A stretch of DNA of 64,000 nt from Muraenolepis orangiensis. Lineage: Eukaryota > Chordata > Actinopteri > Gadiformes > Muraenolepididae. Positions 1 to 12,837 of the stretch are shown in pieces. Position numbers and translations under genes: made by a program. Location: NCBI GenBank assembly GCA_027704905.1, contig CM051001.1:35619656-35683655 (forward strand), written 5' to 3'. Positions within the stretch are counted from its first letter, which is position 1, and each line of letters begins with the position of its first letter. The notes beneath the pieces are model-generated. The model saw only the letters and a list, made by a program, of their open reading frames with translations, was not told the DNA's origin and did no database searches.

Positions 1-298
1 AGAAATGTCTTATCAGCGCATCATTTTAATGCTTTTTTCTGGGCTGCATTTCATGAAAACGATACAACTTTCGTTAATGAATTAGCTGAATCAGATTCAA
101 GCTGAAATAAATCTAATCCCAAACCCCCACACAGGATTTTAGGGCCCTTAGTCATTTACTGGCTGTAGATGAAAACCAATCAATGTGGAGCAGGAAGCCG
201 AAAGAAACAGCAGAACGCTGTAGAATTATCGGAAGAGCCACTTCGTCAAACATCAATACAAATTAAGATAATACTATACCCTACTATACGATATACTA

Positions 299-322
299 GA
301 GAGAGCGAGAGAGAGAGAGAGG

Positions 323-375
<53 letters not shown>
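299..375. repeat. (GA)n microsatellite
   Basis: Nearly pure GA dinucleotide tract with a few interruptions at its left end. Open frames across it are low-complexity artefacts. Confidence 0.95.
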
Positions 376-376
<1 letters not shown>

Positions 377-547
377 AAACCACAGCTCTATGGGCAGAAG
401 GAGATACACAGAAAACCCTTTTAGGCAGCGAGCAGAAATCTGTCAGGCATGAAGAAATCTTGGTCCAGTTGTTTACGGGCCAGGAGTACAGGAGGCCGGC
501 AAGATGTACAACTCCTCAAACTAAAGGGACTGGCACTTGCACACAAT

Positions 548-549
<2 letters not shown>

Positions 550-633
<84 letters not shown>

Positions 634-638
634 GTGTG
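550..638. repeat. (GT)n microsatellite
   Basis: About 44 GT units with one GC interruption near the right end. The Cys/Val and Thr/His open frames crossing it are artefacts. Confidence 0.95.
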
Positions 639-639
639 A

Positions 640-2640
640 CTTCATAAAGTGTGGGAGCCCTGATCCTTTGATAGTATTTGCATTGCTCTGCTCTCTCATG
701 TGCTTTTGGTTCAAAAGGAGTTTTGGCTTGAAGGAAAACTTAAAAAGACGGCCAACATCAACTGCTGGTGGTGTTGAGTGACAGCAGGTGAACTATTATG
801 CTTTCATATGAATCACACATCCTGACTGGCCAGGTGCGGCCCAGCAGTCTGTGCTTTTTTCTTTTGCTAGAAACCCAAAATTGTTGGACAATGAACAATC
901 TGATCAACTGAAGCGAGCTGCTTGAGTAACATTTCAAGCTGTGAAGTGAAATTCCCTTCAGCGTAATATAATATTACATTAACCTATGAGCCTTCATTTC
1001 ATGTGGGTCCCATGGTGTTTAACAACCGCCTGAGACCGGATCCACTCAAATGATTCCATTTGACAAACTCAGCTTCACCATTGGTAACAGTGTCATACTG
1101 GAATTGATCACAAGCAGAATAAAGTATAGTCTGTAATGTTCAGGTCAAGTGAGATGGTAATCCTATCCATGCCAGTAATGGACAGGATCATTGTATTATG
1201 TGTCTACTCTACATTCAATGCCTTGGCTCGATCATATGTTTTGTTCTGAACATTTAGCCTGGGTGTTCTAGAACATACTGTGCCAGTGAGTTCCGTTGGG
1301 TGTAAAACAGTATAGAAATGTGTTCGACTACCAGCTTAAGGTTTGCAACTCAATGTCTGCAGTCTTCAGGAAGATACCAAACCTACCGGCTCATTAATGA
1401 CATGTATTTTAATTCTGTCTTTCGCTGTAGATGAAGAAGCTAAATGAGTAAATAGTTAGGAAAACGGTTGCCCAAAGGACATTCTATGAGCCCCTATACC
1501 AATCAGGGTGCCAGGGGGAAATGTGGCTGTTCAGACTATGTTTTAAATGTGGCCAATAACCTATTCCAGTGTGAACTGGTCAGTCCTGAGCTGAGCCGCA
1601 TGCAGCAGCAAAAGAACACGTGACCTGCAGCATGCTGTACACATGGAGGCCACTGGAGACAGCCTTTAGGGATTGATTTATAAGTCAAGGTGCAGTGGCT
1701 GCCAGCTAATTCATGAGCAGAGGATAACGAGGATGAGGAGAAAGAGAGACAAATGATAAATGGCGGCTTTTTGTGTCGCGGGGATTGTGACGTGAACGGC
1801 TTCACTGAAACTGAGTCCGTCACTGCCCCTCGACTGGCGACCTCCATCGCAGCTGTCTTCCATGTTGAGTGACTCCCGCCGGTGCAGAAATGTGACGAAT
1901 GTCGATCTAGAGTGACGTAAAAGTCACATGAATTCCAATATTATTCCAATTATAATATATTGCATTTCATATATGCACTTTTATATTTTTATGTATTTAA
2001 CTTCATACTGTTTGTACTTTTTACTTATTTTTTTATTCAATTCTTTTTATTTTTATAACTGCTGTCTGTCGTCGGGTATTGCACATAATATTTTCACCCA
2101 TTGCTTATACTTGTATAACTTTGATGTGACAATAAACTTGACTTGACTTGAATATGACAGACTAATGTCTTAAAATCAAACTTGTATCTGATTGAAAATA
2201 TTTAGATTCCTTGTGATTTGCACTGTCCACACTGGTATGAAGATAACATCTGCTTCGCAGAGATCCTATTTGGGCCACTTTTGCTTGCAGTGTGACTGAG
2301 GTCAAAGTAAGTCAGTGAGATAAGCCAGAGAGTACAGTGGGACTCTGTGGAGAGCCGTTGGTCACTGCTGTGTGGGGCACACAGAGAGCCACAGAGAAGA
2401 CACATTCCAGAGATGCTTGTGTGTTCACAACACAAGCTGGGGCTCGCCCTGGCTTTTGATGTGCCATCCACTGCACACTCCCCCACAAACACCCTCACAC
2501 TTTAATGTGTGTGTACTTCACTTCACTCAATAGATGGCTGACTGACACACGCACACACAAACACAGCATTGCATATGCGCGCAGCCGCGCACCTATCTGC
2601 CAACAACCCTTTGGTACCTCACCCCGGTGCCGCAGTGAGC
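640..2640. other. No recognisable gene; probable LINE 3' tail at its centre
   Basis: Non-coding sequence without splice-flanked conserved frames. Positions about 2030-2150 end in a signal-like string (caataaacttgacttgactt) with short tandem repeats of the final bases. This is how 3' ends of fish non-LTR retrotransposons typically finish, so a truncated LINE tail on the plus strand is likely. Nothing else is recognised. Confidence 0.5.
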
Positions 2641-2641
2641 A

Positions 2642-2760
2642 GCCTCTCTCTCATCAGTCTCTCTCTTATCTCATCAGTCTCTCTCTCTCTCCCCCTCCTC
2701 CCCCCCTCCTCTCTCTCTCTCCTCTCTCTCCTCTCCTCTCTCCTCTCTCTCTCTCTCTCC
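2642..2760. repeat. CT-rich simple repeat
   Basis: Impure (CT)n/(CTC)n polypyrimidine tract of about 120 bases. Confidence 0.9.
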
Positions 2761-4204
2761 CATGATCAAAGTTTGTTTACCTGTGGGGGATACATGGTTC
2801 CTGTTCCATCTATTTCAGACTCCCACATGCAGCTGACACATTCCGGCCGTACTGTAGAAGAGGCTGTGCTCACAAGCCTATGAGCTGCTTGGCTAAACAT
2901 AGCCTGATGCTGGATGGCCATTTTATACAGCAGCTTATCTCGATAGCGCAAAGTAATAGTCCTGGGCGATAAGAGAAGCATTCTACTAATGCTGGGAATA
3001 TCAATTACAATATTTTATTACTTTCTAACATAAAAATGTTCTTGTTGATGTTAAACAATCCAATCGAGGTCCATTTAACTGGAAAGATTCAAACTAATAT
3101 ATGTTAATAGGATAATTTATAATAAAATAATCATCTTATTCTCATTCTCGAATCGTTTAGGGGGATTTATGGTTATAGCCCTATAACCATTAACATTTTG
3201 CCGCCCAGCTCCATTTCCACACCGCTGACCAGTATCGGTGGACCCCGTGTTGTTTTGCTGCAGAGGTTTGACTCAGCAGGATGGAGCCGTGGTCTCTGAG
3301 CAGCTGCCAGCAGAGCTTCCTATGAACCAGGCTGACTGTATACCGCAGTGATGGGCAATCCTACACCTCAGTGAGGGTGCCAGCGCTAAGAGAGGGAGGG
3401 CACACCGATATACCTTGCTCCAAGAAATGCCTCATGCATTAAAAACAGCATGAAACATTTCAAAGCATTAACAGTATGCAACACGTTGGGTTGTCTTAGC
3501 AGCCTGTGTGGCCCAAGGCACTCAGTGCCGGGTGGAGGGAGACACACACACACACGGTCAAAAACAAAGCATTTGGTGCTTAACTGACCCAAGGCCCGCA
3601 TGAAAGCTGTCTCTTTAGCTCTGACCAAGGAGTGACACACTACTTCTTCATATGTCATAGCATTGCCCAGACACTATGTACTGTCTGGGGAAACATAGGG
3701 TGTTTTTCACCAGTGATCATAGACGTGATGGCAAATGCTATTTGGTCTCACATGGTTTCCATTGATGGCAACTGCTTGAGACTTGTCAGAGGCCAAATGG
3801 TCAGAGTTTGACATGAAAGACCCCATTGAGAACAAACTGATCAACCAGAAAATCCGGGCGATGGAAAACAAACTGGACAGTACTGGCTGGGATAAAGCTG
3901 TCTACCCAAGCCCATGGACTGGACTGCACTGTATTGATGATGCTGCTGTACTACTGGCACTTTAAAATGCTTTTATATGCTTTATGCACAATTCAACACA
4001 TGTACATTGCACATTGTTGTTTTTATTGTAATTTTTATAGTATTGTGTTTTATAAATTCATACTGCGGGGGGAATGGGGAGTAAGCATTCCATTAAACTT
4101 GTTGCAAATGGCAAATACAATTGTTGAATCTTGGATGGCTTGTGTGATCAAAATGCTAATCTGAATATTGCGCTACAGATTGTGAAGATTTCCTATTTAC
4201 ATCT
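2761..4204. other. No gene recognised; LINE-like 3' tail near 3,930-4,130
   Basis: Mostly anonymous sequence. Around 4,070-4,130 a segment (ggggaatggggagtaagcat, then cattaaacttgttgc and a ttgaatctt end) closely resembles the segment at 53,770-53,835. Both look like the 3' untranslated end of one LINE family. A short open frame at 3,783-3,965 just upstream (Glu/Lys/Asn rich, ending in IDDAAVLLAL) may be the last ORF2 codons or unrelated; I cannot identify it. Confidence 0.4.
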
Positions 4205-4206
4205 AC

Positions 4207-4366
4207 CCCTGATGGTCAACTGGTACCCGATGGTCAACTGGTCCCGGATGGTCAACTGGTGCCCCTGATGGTCAACTGGTGCCCCTGATGGTCAACTGGT
4301 GCCCCTGATGGTCAACTGGTGCCCCGGATGGTCAACTGGTGCCCCTGATGGTCAACTGGTGCCCTG
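4207..4366. repeat. 20-bp minisatellite
   Basis: About eight tandem copies of gatggtcaactggtgcccct. The first copies are variant (gtaccc, gtcccg) and the rest nearly identical, so the array has been homogenised recently. Confidence 0.95.
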
Positions 4367-5360
4367 TGGTAGTCCAAGCTGACTGGTCCTTATTGTATTT
4401 CTAGGACCATAACAATGCACTGTGCGGTATCTGGGGTGACGGCCCGGGTCTAAGCTAAGTGGTGTCACACTGCTATTTACAGCATGGAACAATATGTAGT
4501 TCACACCTGATTTATACAGAGCCCACTATGGAAAGGATATGCATGCTATATTTATTACAAACGCAAACAGCAGTTGTTTCTTCTTGTTTCTTCTACGGTG
4601 ATTTTATGGATTTTATGTCGATATATTACACATAACATCCACGGGGCTTTACATAACAGACGGCCAGAGCTAGACCACATTTAAAACATCGGCAGGCAGG
4701 CCACACGTAGGCAGGGACTGTCCCGCCCTGACTCCCAACGGGCTACTCCTCTGTGGCCTCCACTCACCTGGCCAGTTGTTTGCTAACGGTTGGAGTGCGG
4801 AGTGGAGAGCAGTGTTTGCGCAGGCGGAGGGGGATTGTCGGAGGGAACCGAGGGACATTCCGTACATTTCTAACGAGGTAATTATTAATGTGCCTCTCTC
4901 TAGTAAATGGTGCAGAAGCGGAGACACTGTGGCCATTAGCGAAAGAAGGCTAATGGGTTTCTGTCCGAGTCAGAGGCTGAGGCGGCTATTTCTAGGTTTT
5001 TATCATTGAGGAAAATAAAGCAGTAAAAAATAAATGCTCACAATTTCCCGTCACTGGTGGGAAACAGGTTAAATTAAACTCCCCGATAACGGCAGCACAT
5101 ATACTCAGATAGAGGAGATACAGCCGTTAGCTATGGCTCTAAATGGAGCTAGCTCATAAAGGGCTTCTTACTATGCTTCAGAGAGAGAGATTGAAAACAA
5201 ATACAGCCTCTTAATTTTTCCTCCAACACAGAAAAGACTCCATTGTTTTCCCTGGAGGAGGTTCATGGGAGAGCCAGTGCACTGTGATTACAGAGATACC
5301 ATTTAGAGTAATTCCCAGTACCCATCAACCCACACCTGAACCACTTTCACTCAACAGTAG
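4367..5360. other. No recognisable gene
   Basis: Unique-looking sequence with only short, non-conserved open frames; I see no splice-flanked coding exon. Confidence 0.5.
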
Positions 5361-5436
<76 letters not shown>

Positions 5437-5438
5437 AG
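5361..5438. repeat. (GT)n-(GA)n compound microsatellite
   Basis: A short GT run passing into about 33 GA units with one GG interruption. Confidence 0.95.
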
Positions 5439-5941
5439 TCCATTGTAATTAGGCCCATCTTCAACAGTAAAAGACGCTCATTGTGCAAAAACTTCTTCAT
5501 CTTCTGTCGTGCTATCTGAGCCTCATTGTGTGACTGTGATGTTATCTTCCCATATTTACACATTACACAGGAAAAACATTGACAAGACACATTATAGTAA
5601 CGTGTCTTTACTCTACATCCCACAGGTAGACCAAAACAAACACACCTGGGGAGATAAGTGAGTACACAGCGATGCTGATGCCACATTTTTTCCGCATTAC
5701 CCAAAGTTCCCATTATCCCAATGGGCCGGTCGGCCGAGGAGATTACATTACAAACACCCAACAATAAAACCAGAGGCTGGCCTACAATAAAATGACAAAT
5801 ATGGTGAGGAAAGACGTTTGCTTGTATGGCTTGTGTTCAAATCTCAATGCTACACTACTTAATATATAAAGAATGAAATGATCATCGTTTTAAGCACAAC
5901 TTCCTGAAACATTGTGCTTGCATTTAGGGCACAACAATGTT

Positions 5942-5943
<2 letters not shown>

Positions 5944-5983
<40 letters not shown>
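5944..5983. repeat. (GT)n microsatellite
   Basis: About 20 uninterrupted GT units. Confidence 0.95.
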
Positions 5984-5984
<1 letters not shown>

Positions 5985-6505
5985 TTGGGGGGGATTTCCC
6001 GAGTCAAGGAATAAGCTGTCAAATGTAGAAATGTAAAGTGTCAAATGTAGAACTTCCTCCACTCTCCATTCAACGCCTCCACCCCACACCGCGTCCATCT
6101 CTGCTTCAAATAAATATTGATCTGCTCTTTTGACTCATATGGATCTATATATAAAGACATACATTCATATGTGGTGGGCCATTGACTATTCAGGGCATGC
6201 TGTGTAGCGCATGTTCCCATGCAGTAACCTTACAGTTGGCTGCACTTTATCAACAAAGATTATAACAATGCGTATAATGCCAAAACCTGCACAGACAAGT
6301 TGTACAAAGTTTGCCTTTGTCTCTGCTTTACAATAACAATCTGTGATAATAGTCAGCTGTAGGAGGAAACAGTATTACAATGGCAAACTAATAAAACGTT
6401 GACAAGTTCTAATTTAGCAGAAAGGTATCTGTGTGTGTTGTTGAGAAGGTATCAGATAACCCACCTGCTACTTCGGTTCAGCTCTCTGATCGTAATCCCA
6501 TGTGT

Positions 6506-6547
<42 letters not shown>

Positions 6548-8270
6548 CACACACGCCAGCTAGTGTCCCTCTACACAGCTGCGTGTGTTGCTGCAGAAGT
6601 TAAACTGAGGGATTTGGAGGAGGCTACTAGTGAATGCAGTCTCACAGTCTTAACCGCCTCCCTCTTTCTGGGGACCTGCGGAGCCAGAAGGGACAATGCC
6701 CCACCTCATCTGAGGGTTTTAGGTTGTGTTCCTGAGCCGTGCCCAAAGAGAACCTCTGCCCAAGACGTTAAACCAGAGGGGACCGACAATGGTTAATTAT
6801 ATGGTACTATAGTATATGGTAAATGCGATGGTATTTTCAGGTACAAAATCATCCTATAACTCCTTGAAAACATTTGTAGGCATTATACTCATTGATTTAA
6901 ATCTAGGGAGTCAACTTATGGAACTTTCACCTGAGCACTGGTTCTGCTCTTACAGGCTTGTTAGGAAGGAAATGCACTTATGACTTCTGGTGACTAGTAG
7001 TTATCTTGCCTACCTATGTTGAATGCACTATTGTGAGTCGCTTTGGACAAAAGGGTCTGCTAAATAAGGCTGCAATGTAAGGTAATGTCACATCACACAT
7101 TTAGACATATTCATTTTGAAAACTGTGAAACTGTAAAACCCTGATATGACGCCATTCATGTTGTGTCCATGAAAAGCCAAAGAACGATGATGAACCATAC
7201 CACTATTTTGACAAGGAACAGCCTTCATCCAAGTCTAAAGACCACTAATACAATTGTTTGTTTTCTCCACGTTTCCACATCTGATGGAAACCCTGAGACC
7301 CCCTCCACACACACTTGCCCACATAACCCTCATTTCACACAGGCCTCTTTCAGGAGGACAGCGGCAGTGCAGGTCAAACTTGTTCTCCCAGTTCTCCTGA
7401 GACAAAACACCAGGATGTGAGCGGATTCTTGGACAACGGTCAGTCGAGCCCCGCTGACACGCTAGAGACGGCTTCACCGTGTGACCGTCAACACTGCAAA
7501 TAATGTGCTAATAATGTTCTTTTGTTCACAGAGTTAATGCACAATAGGGTTGGCGGGTGGAGGGGGGCTTGAAGAGAATGACAGAGGATGAGGAAGAGGA
7601 GGAAGGTGAACATCGGTCTTTCTCTGTGTGTGGTCTGTCCAGATAATGAGTAAGCACCCCCGTCCTGTCCCCGTCCCTGGGAGGCTGGGTGGCTGGGCAG
7701 GTACCGTTGCCCTATCGTCTTACACGATCCGAACAGGATCTGAGGGGGCGGTCCGAGAAAGAGAGACAGAGCACATTGTTCGCCCCTTCCTTGAGAGAAG
7801 AGCTCTGTGGGCCCCGGGGGAGGATCTGACTAGATGTTTGGCATGCGAAGGAAGGAAAGGAACGGATGAATTCTGCATAGCGACGGGAAGTCTTGTTGGA
7901 GCCCTTAAGCAATAAAGTAACCTGCCATGCAGAGATATGTAGGACGCTCACACACTGGCAGACAATCAAAGCGATTCCCTTAAAAGTTCAAATGGAATGC
8001 TTTTTACGGCACCTTGAAAGCCACTGACGAGACCACATGAACTAAAAATTATAAATAAAGACTTGATGAATGAAAAGGGGAATAGACACCCCCCCCCCTA
8101 CAAGGAAGTGCTTCCTAACAGTTTATCATCCTGAAGGAGCATGCCATCCTTGTCATTACTGGTCTGGGCCTTGCAGCCATGCTTCAGATCAGATTGCTCA
8201 GATGATAGCGTTGTCAGGTTGCAAACCATCTCTCCGTTCTCACACAGCGAGCGTTGGTTCCTGGTGACAG
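5984..8270. other. No gene recognised; CT tract and fish repeat fragment
   Basis: Contains a (CT)n tract at 6,511-6,544. At about 7,020-7,080 lies a fragment (gagtcgctttggacaaaagg, then gtctgctaaataaggctg) of a motif scattered widely through fish genomes as part of interspersed repeats. I see no coding exon. Confidence 0.45.
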
Positions 8271-8271
8271 T

Positions 8272-8480
8272 GAAGTACAGCAGTTCCATACACACCTGTG
8301 TGTATGGGGAGCTACAGCAGTTCAATACACACAGGTGTGTATATAACTACAGCAGTTCCATACACACCTGTGTGTATGGAACTACAGCAGTTCAATACAT
8401 ACCTGTGTGTATGGAACGACTGTAGTTCCATACACACCTGTGTGTATAGAACTACAGCAGTTCAATACACACCTGTATGT
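8272..8480. repeat. Tandem array of palindromic units
   Basis: Five to six units of roughly 35-38 bp, each built round the self-complementary core catacacacctgtgtgtatg. At 8,355-8,382 the arms gttccatacacac and gtgtgtatggaac are exact reverse complements separated by two bases. The unit at about 8,424-8,456 extends the arms outward with one mismatch. Each unit could extrude as a hairpin or cruciform. Confidence 0.9.
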
Positions 8481-8894
8481 GTCTAACCAGGAACTGGAGA
8501 ACTCGAGACAAATGAGACAATGTAGGGTCGTTAAGAGTCGTCAGACAGCTTAATCTACGTGTCTGACTGGATGGCAAGACGAGACAATCATTTTAGACCA
8601 GACTAATTTCCTCCACCTAAGCTCCAGTGAACAATAACAGGACTGGGTCCAGCTATGGGCGCTATGCAGGCAGAGGGAGGCCTGAAGTCAGCCTCTTCAT
8701 ACAGCATCACCGGGATTAATACATCTGCTTTGTAACTCAAGAACACAAGGATTTTTCCTTTTTTTTCCCTTTTACTTACAATGTCAATGTGTTACTGAAC
8801 TTAGAATTACTTACAATAGATGACAATTCTTTCAAATACACAGAGTCATCAACACAGGCCAATGCCTGTATTGAAATTGGCATTTGGCATGTCT

Positions 8895-9020
8895 TTGGCG
8901 GCAGTATAGCTCAGGAGGCAGAGCGGACACCCTAACCCTAACTGCTCCCTGGGCGCTGTATAAATAGCTGACCGCTGCTCCTAATACTAGGATGGGTTAA
9001 ATGCAGAGAAATTCCTTTTG
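8895..9020 (+). mobile_element. tRNA-derived SINE fragment
   Basis: The piece (gcagtatagctcaggaggca ... gggcgctgtataaatagctg ... aggatgggttaaatgcag) matches the longer SINE at 34,388-34,633 in order and sequence but lacks the middle part containing the B box. It is an internally deleted copy of the same family. A (TTA)n tract follows at 9,032-9,070. Confidence 0.75.
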
Positions 9021-9031
9021 CTGTACTGTAC

Positions 9032-9072
<41 letters not shown>

Positions 9073-9689
9073 ATAATTATAATCAGTTTTGAGTTGGTCC
9101 AGAGTTGGTCAGGCTTTGTTCCAAATGGATGACAAGTTCGATGACTAGCAGTACACGCATAAGCTAATATAAGTACAAAACAACAACTGCCAGGGCAGGT
9201 GGGGGAGCGGCAGTACATCGGCAGATAAGCCTAATCCATAAAAACACAAGGAAATAAACACAGCAAGCTTATGGACACGCCCCATCCTGGACCATGACCA
9301 AAACCCCAAGGTAATGGGCTCCGTTAGCTGAGAAGACAATAGTCCAAGCAGCCAGACGGGGCTGAGACGCAGAGAGTGGCTATCCGGAGACATTTAGAGA
9401 CAAAGGCCCCCGGCATGGGGTCCTTTAACCCTCCCATGCATGACCTTTCTTCTCCTGAAGGTCATGGGGTCCTGAATATCCTGTCACCCTGTCAGCCCAT
9501 GTTCTTCTTTTGTTGTCCAATCACATGTGATTACAGATAGATCCGACCAGGGGTGGACACCAGCAGTACAATTATTAGAAAGATTTAGAAGGACCAGTGG
9601 ATTCCAGGACAAGTGTATACTTTGTATTGCATAACATCTATCTAACAAGCTACGGGTATAAAATCGCTATTGGCTTCAAAAAAATAACT

Positions 9690-10440
9690 ATGGATCTGTG
9701 ATCTTCTCCGGTGTCGTGTGCTGGGGAAGCAGGTTGAGGTCAGCAGACGCCAACAAGATCAGCAGGATGGTCAGGAAGGCTGGCGCTGTCCTGGGGGTCC
9801 AGCTGGACTCCTTGTTGGTGGTGTCTGAGAGGAGGATGCTGCGCAAGCTGCGTAGTATCCTTGACAACAACTCTCACCCTCTCCATCAGGTGCTGACCTC
9901 ATATAGAAGCACCTTCAGCAACAGACTCATTCCACCCAGGTGCACCACAGAACGCCATAGGAAGTCCTTTCTTCCTGTGGCCATCAGACTCTTTAATTCA
10001 TCTACCTCGGGTCATGAGAGGGACAGTGGAGACTCAGTGACCTGAGGTCAACGCACTGTAAATCCTTTCACTGTAATTTTGCACTGTAAATTCAATTTCA
10101 CTTTTCACATGTCACTTTTTCAGTATTCATTTCAGTTATTTATTAGTATTTTATTACTACCAATTTGCACTATACGTATTGTTGTGTATTGTATATACCT
10201 ACGTATTACTGTAATAATACTATAAATTGTGCAATTCATCTATCAATACATTTAGATTTCATTTAGAGTTAATTTAGTTATATTTGTTTATACTAGTTTA
10301 GTTTAGTTTAGTTTGTTGTTATTTCGTTTTTAGTTGTTAGGTATTAGTATATTTTGTGTGCATTATTCCCCGTGTTTCAACTGTTACACCTTAATTTCCC
10401 TCGGGATAAATAAAGATATCTTGAATCTTGAATCTTGTGA
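9690..10440 (+). mobile_element. Truncated LINE (non-LTR retrotransposon) 3' end
   Basis: An open stretch at 9,698-10,045 encodes a peptide resembling the extreme C-terminal end of reverse-transcriptase ORF2 proteins of fish LINEs (residues such as ISRMVRKAGAVLG, SERRMLRKLRSILDN, HPLH, YRSTFSNRL, RKSFLPVAIRLFNSS). It is followed by about 350 bases of AT-rich 3' untranslated sequence and ends with aataaagat and tandem atcttga repeats, the typical 3' terminus. The reverse-transcriptase catalytic core and endonuclease are missing, so this is a 5'-truncated dead copy. The exact clade (L2, Rex or similar) cannot be set by eye. Confidence 0.8.
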
Positions 10441-10823
10441 TTAAGTGTGTATTGGTACTTCATTGTGTATGGGCAACCTGGTCTTGAGTCACATCTTGTG
10501 TGCTTTCTGTAACACCACTTCAGTCACTCAAATCTCCCGGGCAGAGAAAGCGTTACTACACTCAAAACTATACAATGGAATTGAACATTTGGCCCTCTGC
10601 CAGGTATCCAACATGCTGCGTGTTGACAGAGACCAAACACCTCAGGGCCAAGCAGCGGTTACCTCTATCTGCACATGTTTAACCAGGTATTGCATCTTGA
10701 GGTGAGAAAATATTTAAGAACGTCCTTGTATTGGTTAACCAAACAAACTTCAGCTCAGTATGGTATGCCTGCCTTGTGACACATGAACACTTAAAAATAA
10801 ACTATTTAAACACCTGGCAAACT

Positions 10824-10868
<45 letters not shown>

Positions 10869-11287
10869 AGCTGCAAATATTCTTAGTCAAACAACTCAAT
10901 CTTCCAAATTATATATGATCCATATAAGCTGATATCAAGCACCATTTAACATAATAGCTTGATATCAACGGATGAAGCACAGCTTGAACTGATCAAGCTG
11001 AAACATATCAACGTTGATCCGTGTGAGACTTGCAGCACAACTAGGCCTACACTTTATAACAGAAAGTATTAAAGTCACTTCACATCTGCTCCAGTCACAC
11101 AGCTTATGACCTAGGCTACCAATCATTGAGTTACACTGAAGGAGTAGGAAGAAGGACCAGCCCTATAGGGCCCTTCACCCACAGCAACATGCTGTCAACA
11201 TGATGTGGAGCTAGATTCACTAGCAAAGGCATCTCTGTCTTTTCTGGGCTGAAGGGCCTCACCTCTTAGTTCCAGTCATGCTCTGCA
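10441..11287. other. No gene recognised; (CA)n tract
   Basis: Anonymous AT-rich sequence containing a (CA)20 microsatellite at 10,827-10,866. Confidence 0.5.
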
Positions 11288-11925
11288 CACCTGGCCAAGG
11301 CCCTGCCCACCTGGCCAAGGCCCTGCCCACCTGGCCAAGGCCCTGCCCACCTGGCCAAGGCCCTGCCCACCTGGCCATGGCCCTGCCCACCTGGCCAAGG
11401 CCCTGCCCACCTGGCCAAGGCCCTGCCCACCTGGCCAAGGCCCTGCCCACCTGGCCATGGCCCTGCCCACCTGGCCAAGGCCCTGCCCACCTGGCCAAGG
11501 CCCTGCCCACCTGGCCAAGGCCCTGCCCACCTGGCCATGGCCCTGCCCACCTGGCCAAGGCCCTGCCCACCTGGCCAAGGCCCTGCCCACCTGGCCAAGG
11601 CCCTGCCCACCTGGCCATGGCCCTGCCCACCTGGCCAAGGCCCTGCCCACCTGGCCAAGGCCCTGCCCACCTGGCCAAGGCCCTGCCCACCTGGCCAAGG
11701 CCCTGCCCACCTGGCCAAGGCCCTGCCCACCTGGCCAAGGCCCTGCCCACCTGGCCAAGGCCCTGCCCACCTGGCCATGGCCCTGCCCACCTGGCCAAGG
11801 CCCTGCCCACCTGGCCATGGCCCTGCCCACCTGGCCATGGCCCTGCCCACCTGGCCAAGGCCCTGCACACCTGGCCATGGCCCTGCCCACTTGGCCATGG
11901 CCCTGCCCACCTGGCCAAGGCCCAA
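11288..11925. repeat. GC-rich 20-bp minisatellite
   Basis: About 32 copies of ccctgcccacctggccaagg, nearly identical. The main variant replaces aagg by atgg; single variants occur near the right end. The unit contains tggcca, a small palindrome. Because 20 is not a multiple of three and the unit has no stop codon, several frames on both strands are open for over 200 codons; these are not genes. Confidence 0.97.
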
Positions 11926-12660
11926 AGTGATTTCCTTCCCCACAGCCAGGCTTTAATGGCTGTAACAGACGGCCAAAGAGAGAGGATGAGTGCAGAGGGA
12001 TGGCCAGGGCGTGGAGAACTGCATCTCAGCAGGGAACACTTTCCCCTCACAGCCCACTGTCTTATCGGATGAGGAGAGAAACAGAATAGGGTTAACAGGA
12101 TAAAGGATTGAGAGCACACTAGGGGGGGGGGGAAAGGAAGGGAAGAAAGAGAGGTGTAGAGGTTAGGTAGGAAGGAAAGAGGGAGGGAGGGAAGACCGAG
12201 TGGAGGAGGAGAGAAGGAGGAGAGAAGGTGATTATCTGTTGATTAGCTGGTTGGCTGGCCTAAGGGGAAAGGTCTGTCCACTTAAACAGTGGCATGGGAG
12301 GGACTGTTGTGTGTCTGCAGTGTGGGCTGTGCTATGTTGCATGTCTGAGCTTTCAACCAAAATGACATTCTCTGCACCGGTCAACAATCACCAGCCTCAG
12401 CGACCACAGTTACTGATGAACACTACAAGCGTTTGTATTTGTATTTGTAAGAAGCCATGCAAAGCATTGGAAAAGCAGTGTGTTATCTTGTCTAGCAGTA
12501 AGGTTGAAAAGCCCTCCTCCTATCATGTCATTACTAACCAGGAAGGGGAACTTCAAAGCTCTTTATTTATTGATTTGCTCTGCTGGGCTAAGCAGCAGCA
12601 TGGCCGACATGACCAGTCAGCAGAATCCCTGTAACATCAGCTGCCAGGGCTTTCATTGAG
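11926..12660. other. No gene recognised; purine-rich patch
   Basis: Contains a G run and GA/GGAA-rich segment at about 12,121-12,230. No conserved coding exon seen. Confidence 0.5.
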
Positions 12661-12662
12661 AC

Positions 12663-12728
<66 letters not shown>

Positions 12729-12797
12729 ACGCCCACGCCCACGGAGGACGGTCAACCTCCTGGGACCCCAAACAGCTGAATGAAGCCCCCCCCCCCC

Positions 12798-12833
<36 letters not shown>
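12661..12833. repeat. (CT)n-(CA)n compound microsatellites
   Basis: CT tract followed by (CA)n to 12,726, a short GC-rich spacer, a C run, then another (CA)n to 12,833. Confidence 0.95.

Positions 12834-12837
<4 letters not shown>

Noticed and set aside
3160..3195. Short palindrome tggttata-gccc-tataacca
   Set aside because: Single 8-bp stem in AT-rich DNA; expected by chance at this scale.
3783..3965. 60-codon frame as a conserved exon
   Set aside because: It has an AG just upstream but no convincing donor, and it runs into a LINE-like tail; no homologue recognised.
11259..12119. Open frames of 200-286 codons on both strands at 11.3-12.1 kb
   Set aside because: They follow from a stop-free 20-bp unit read in successive frames; the peptides are the same repeat in every frame.
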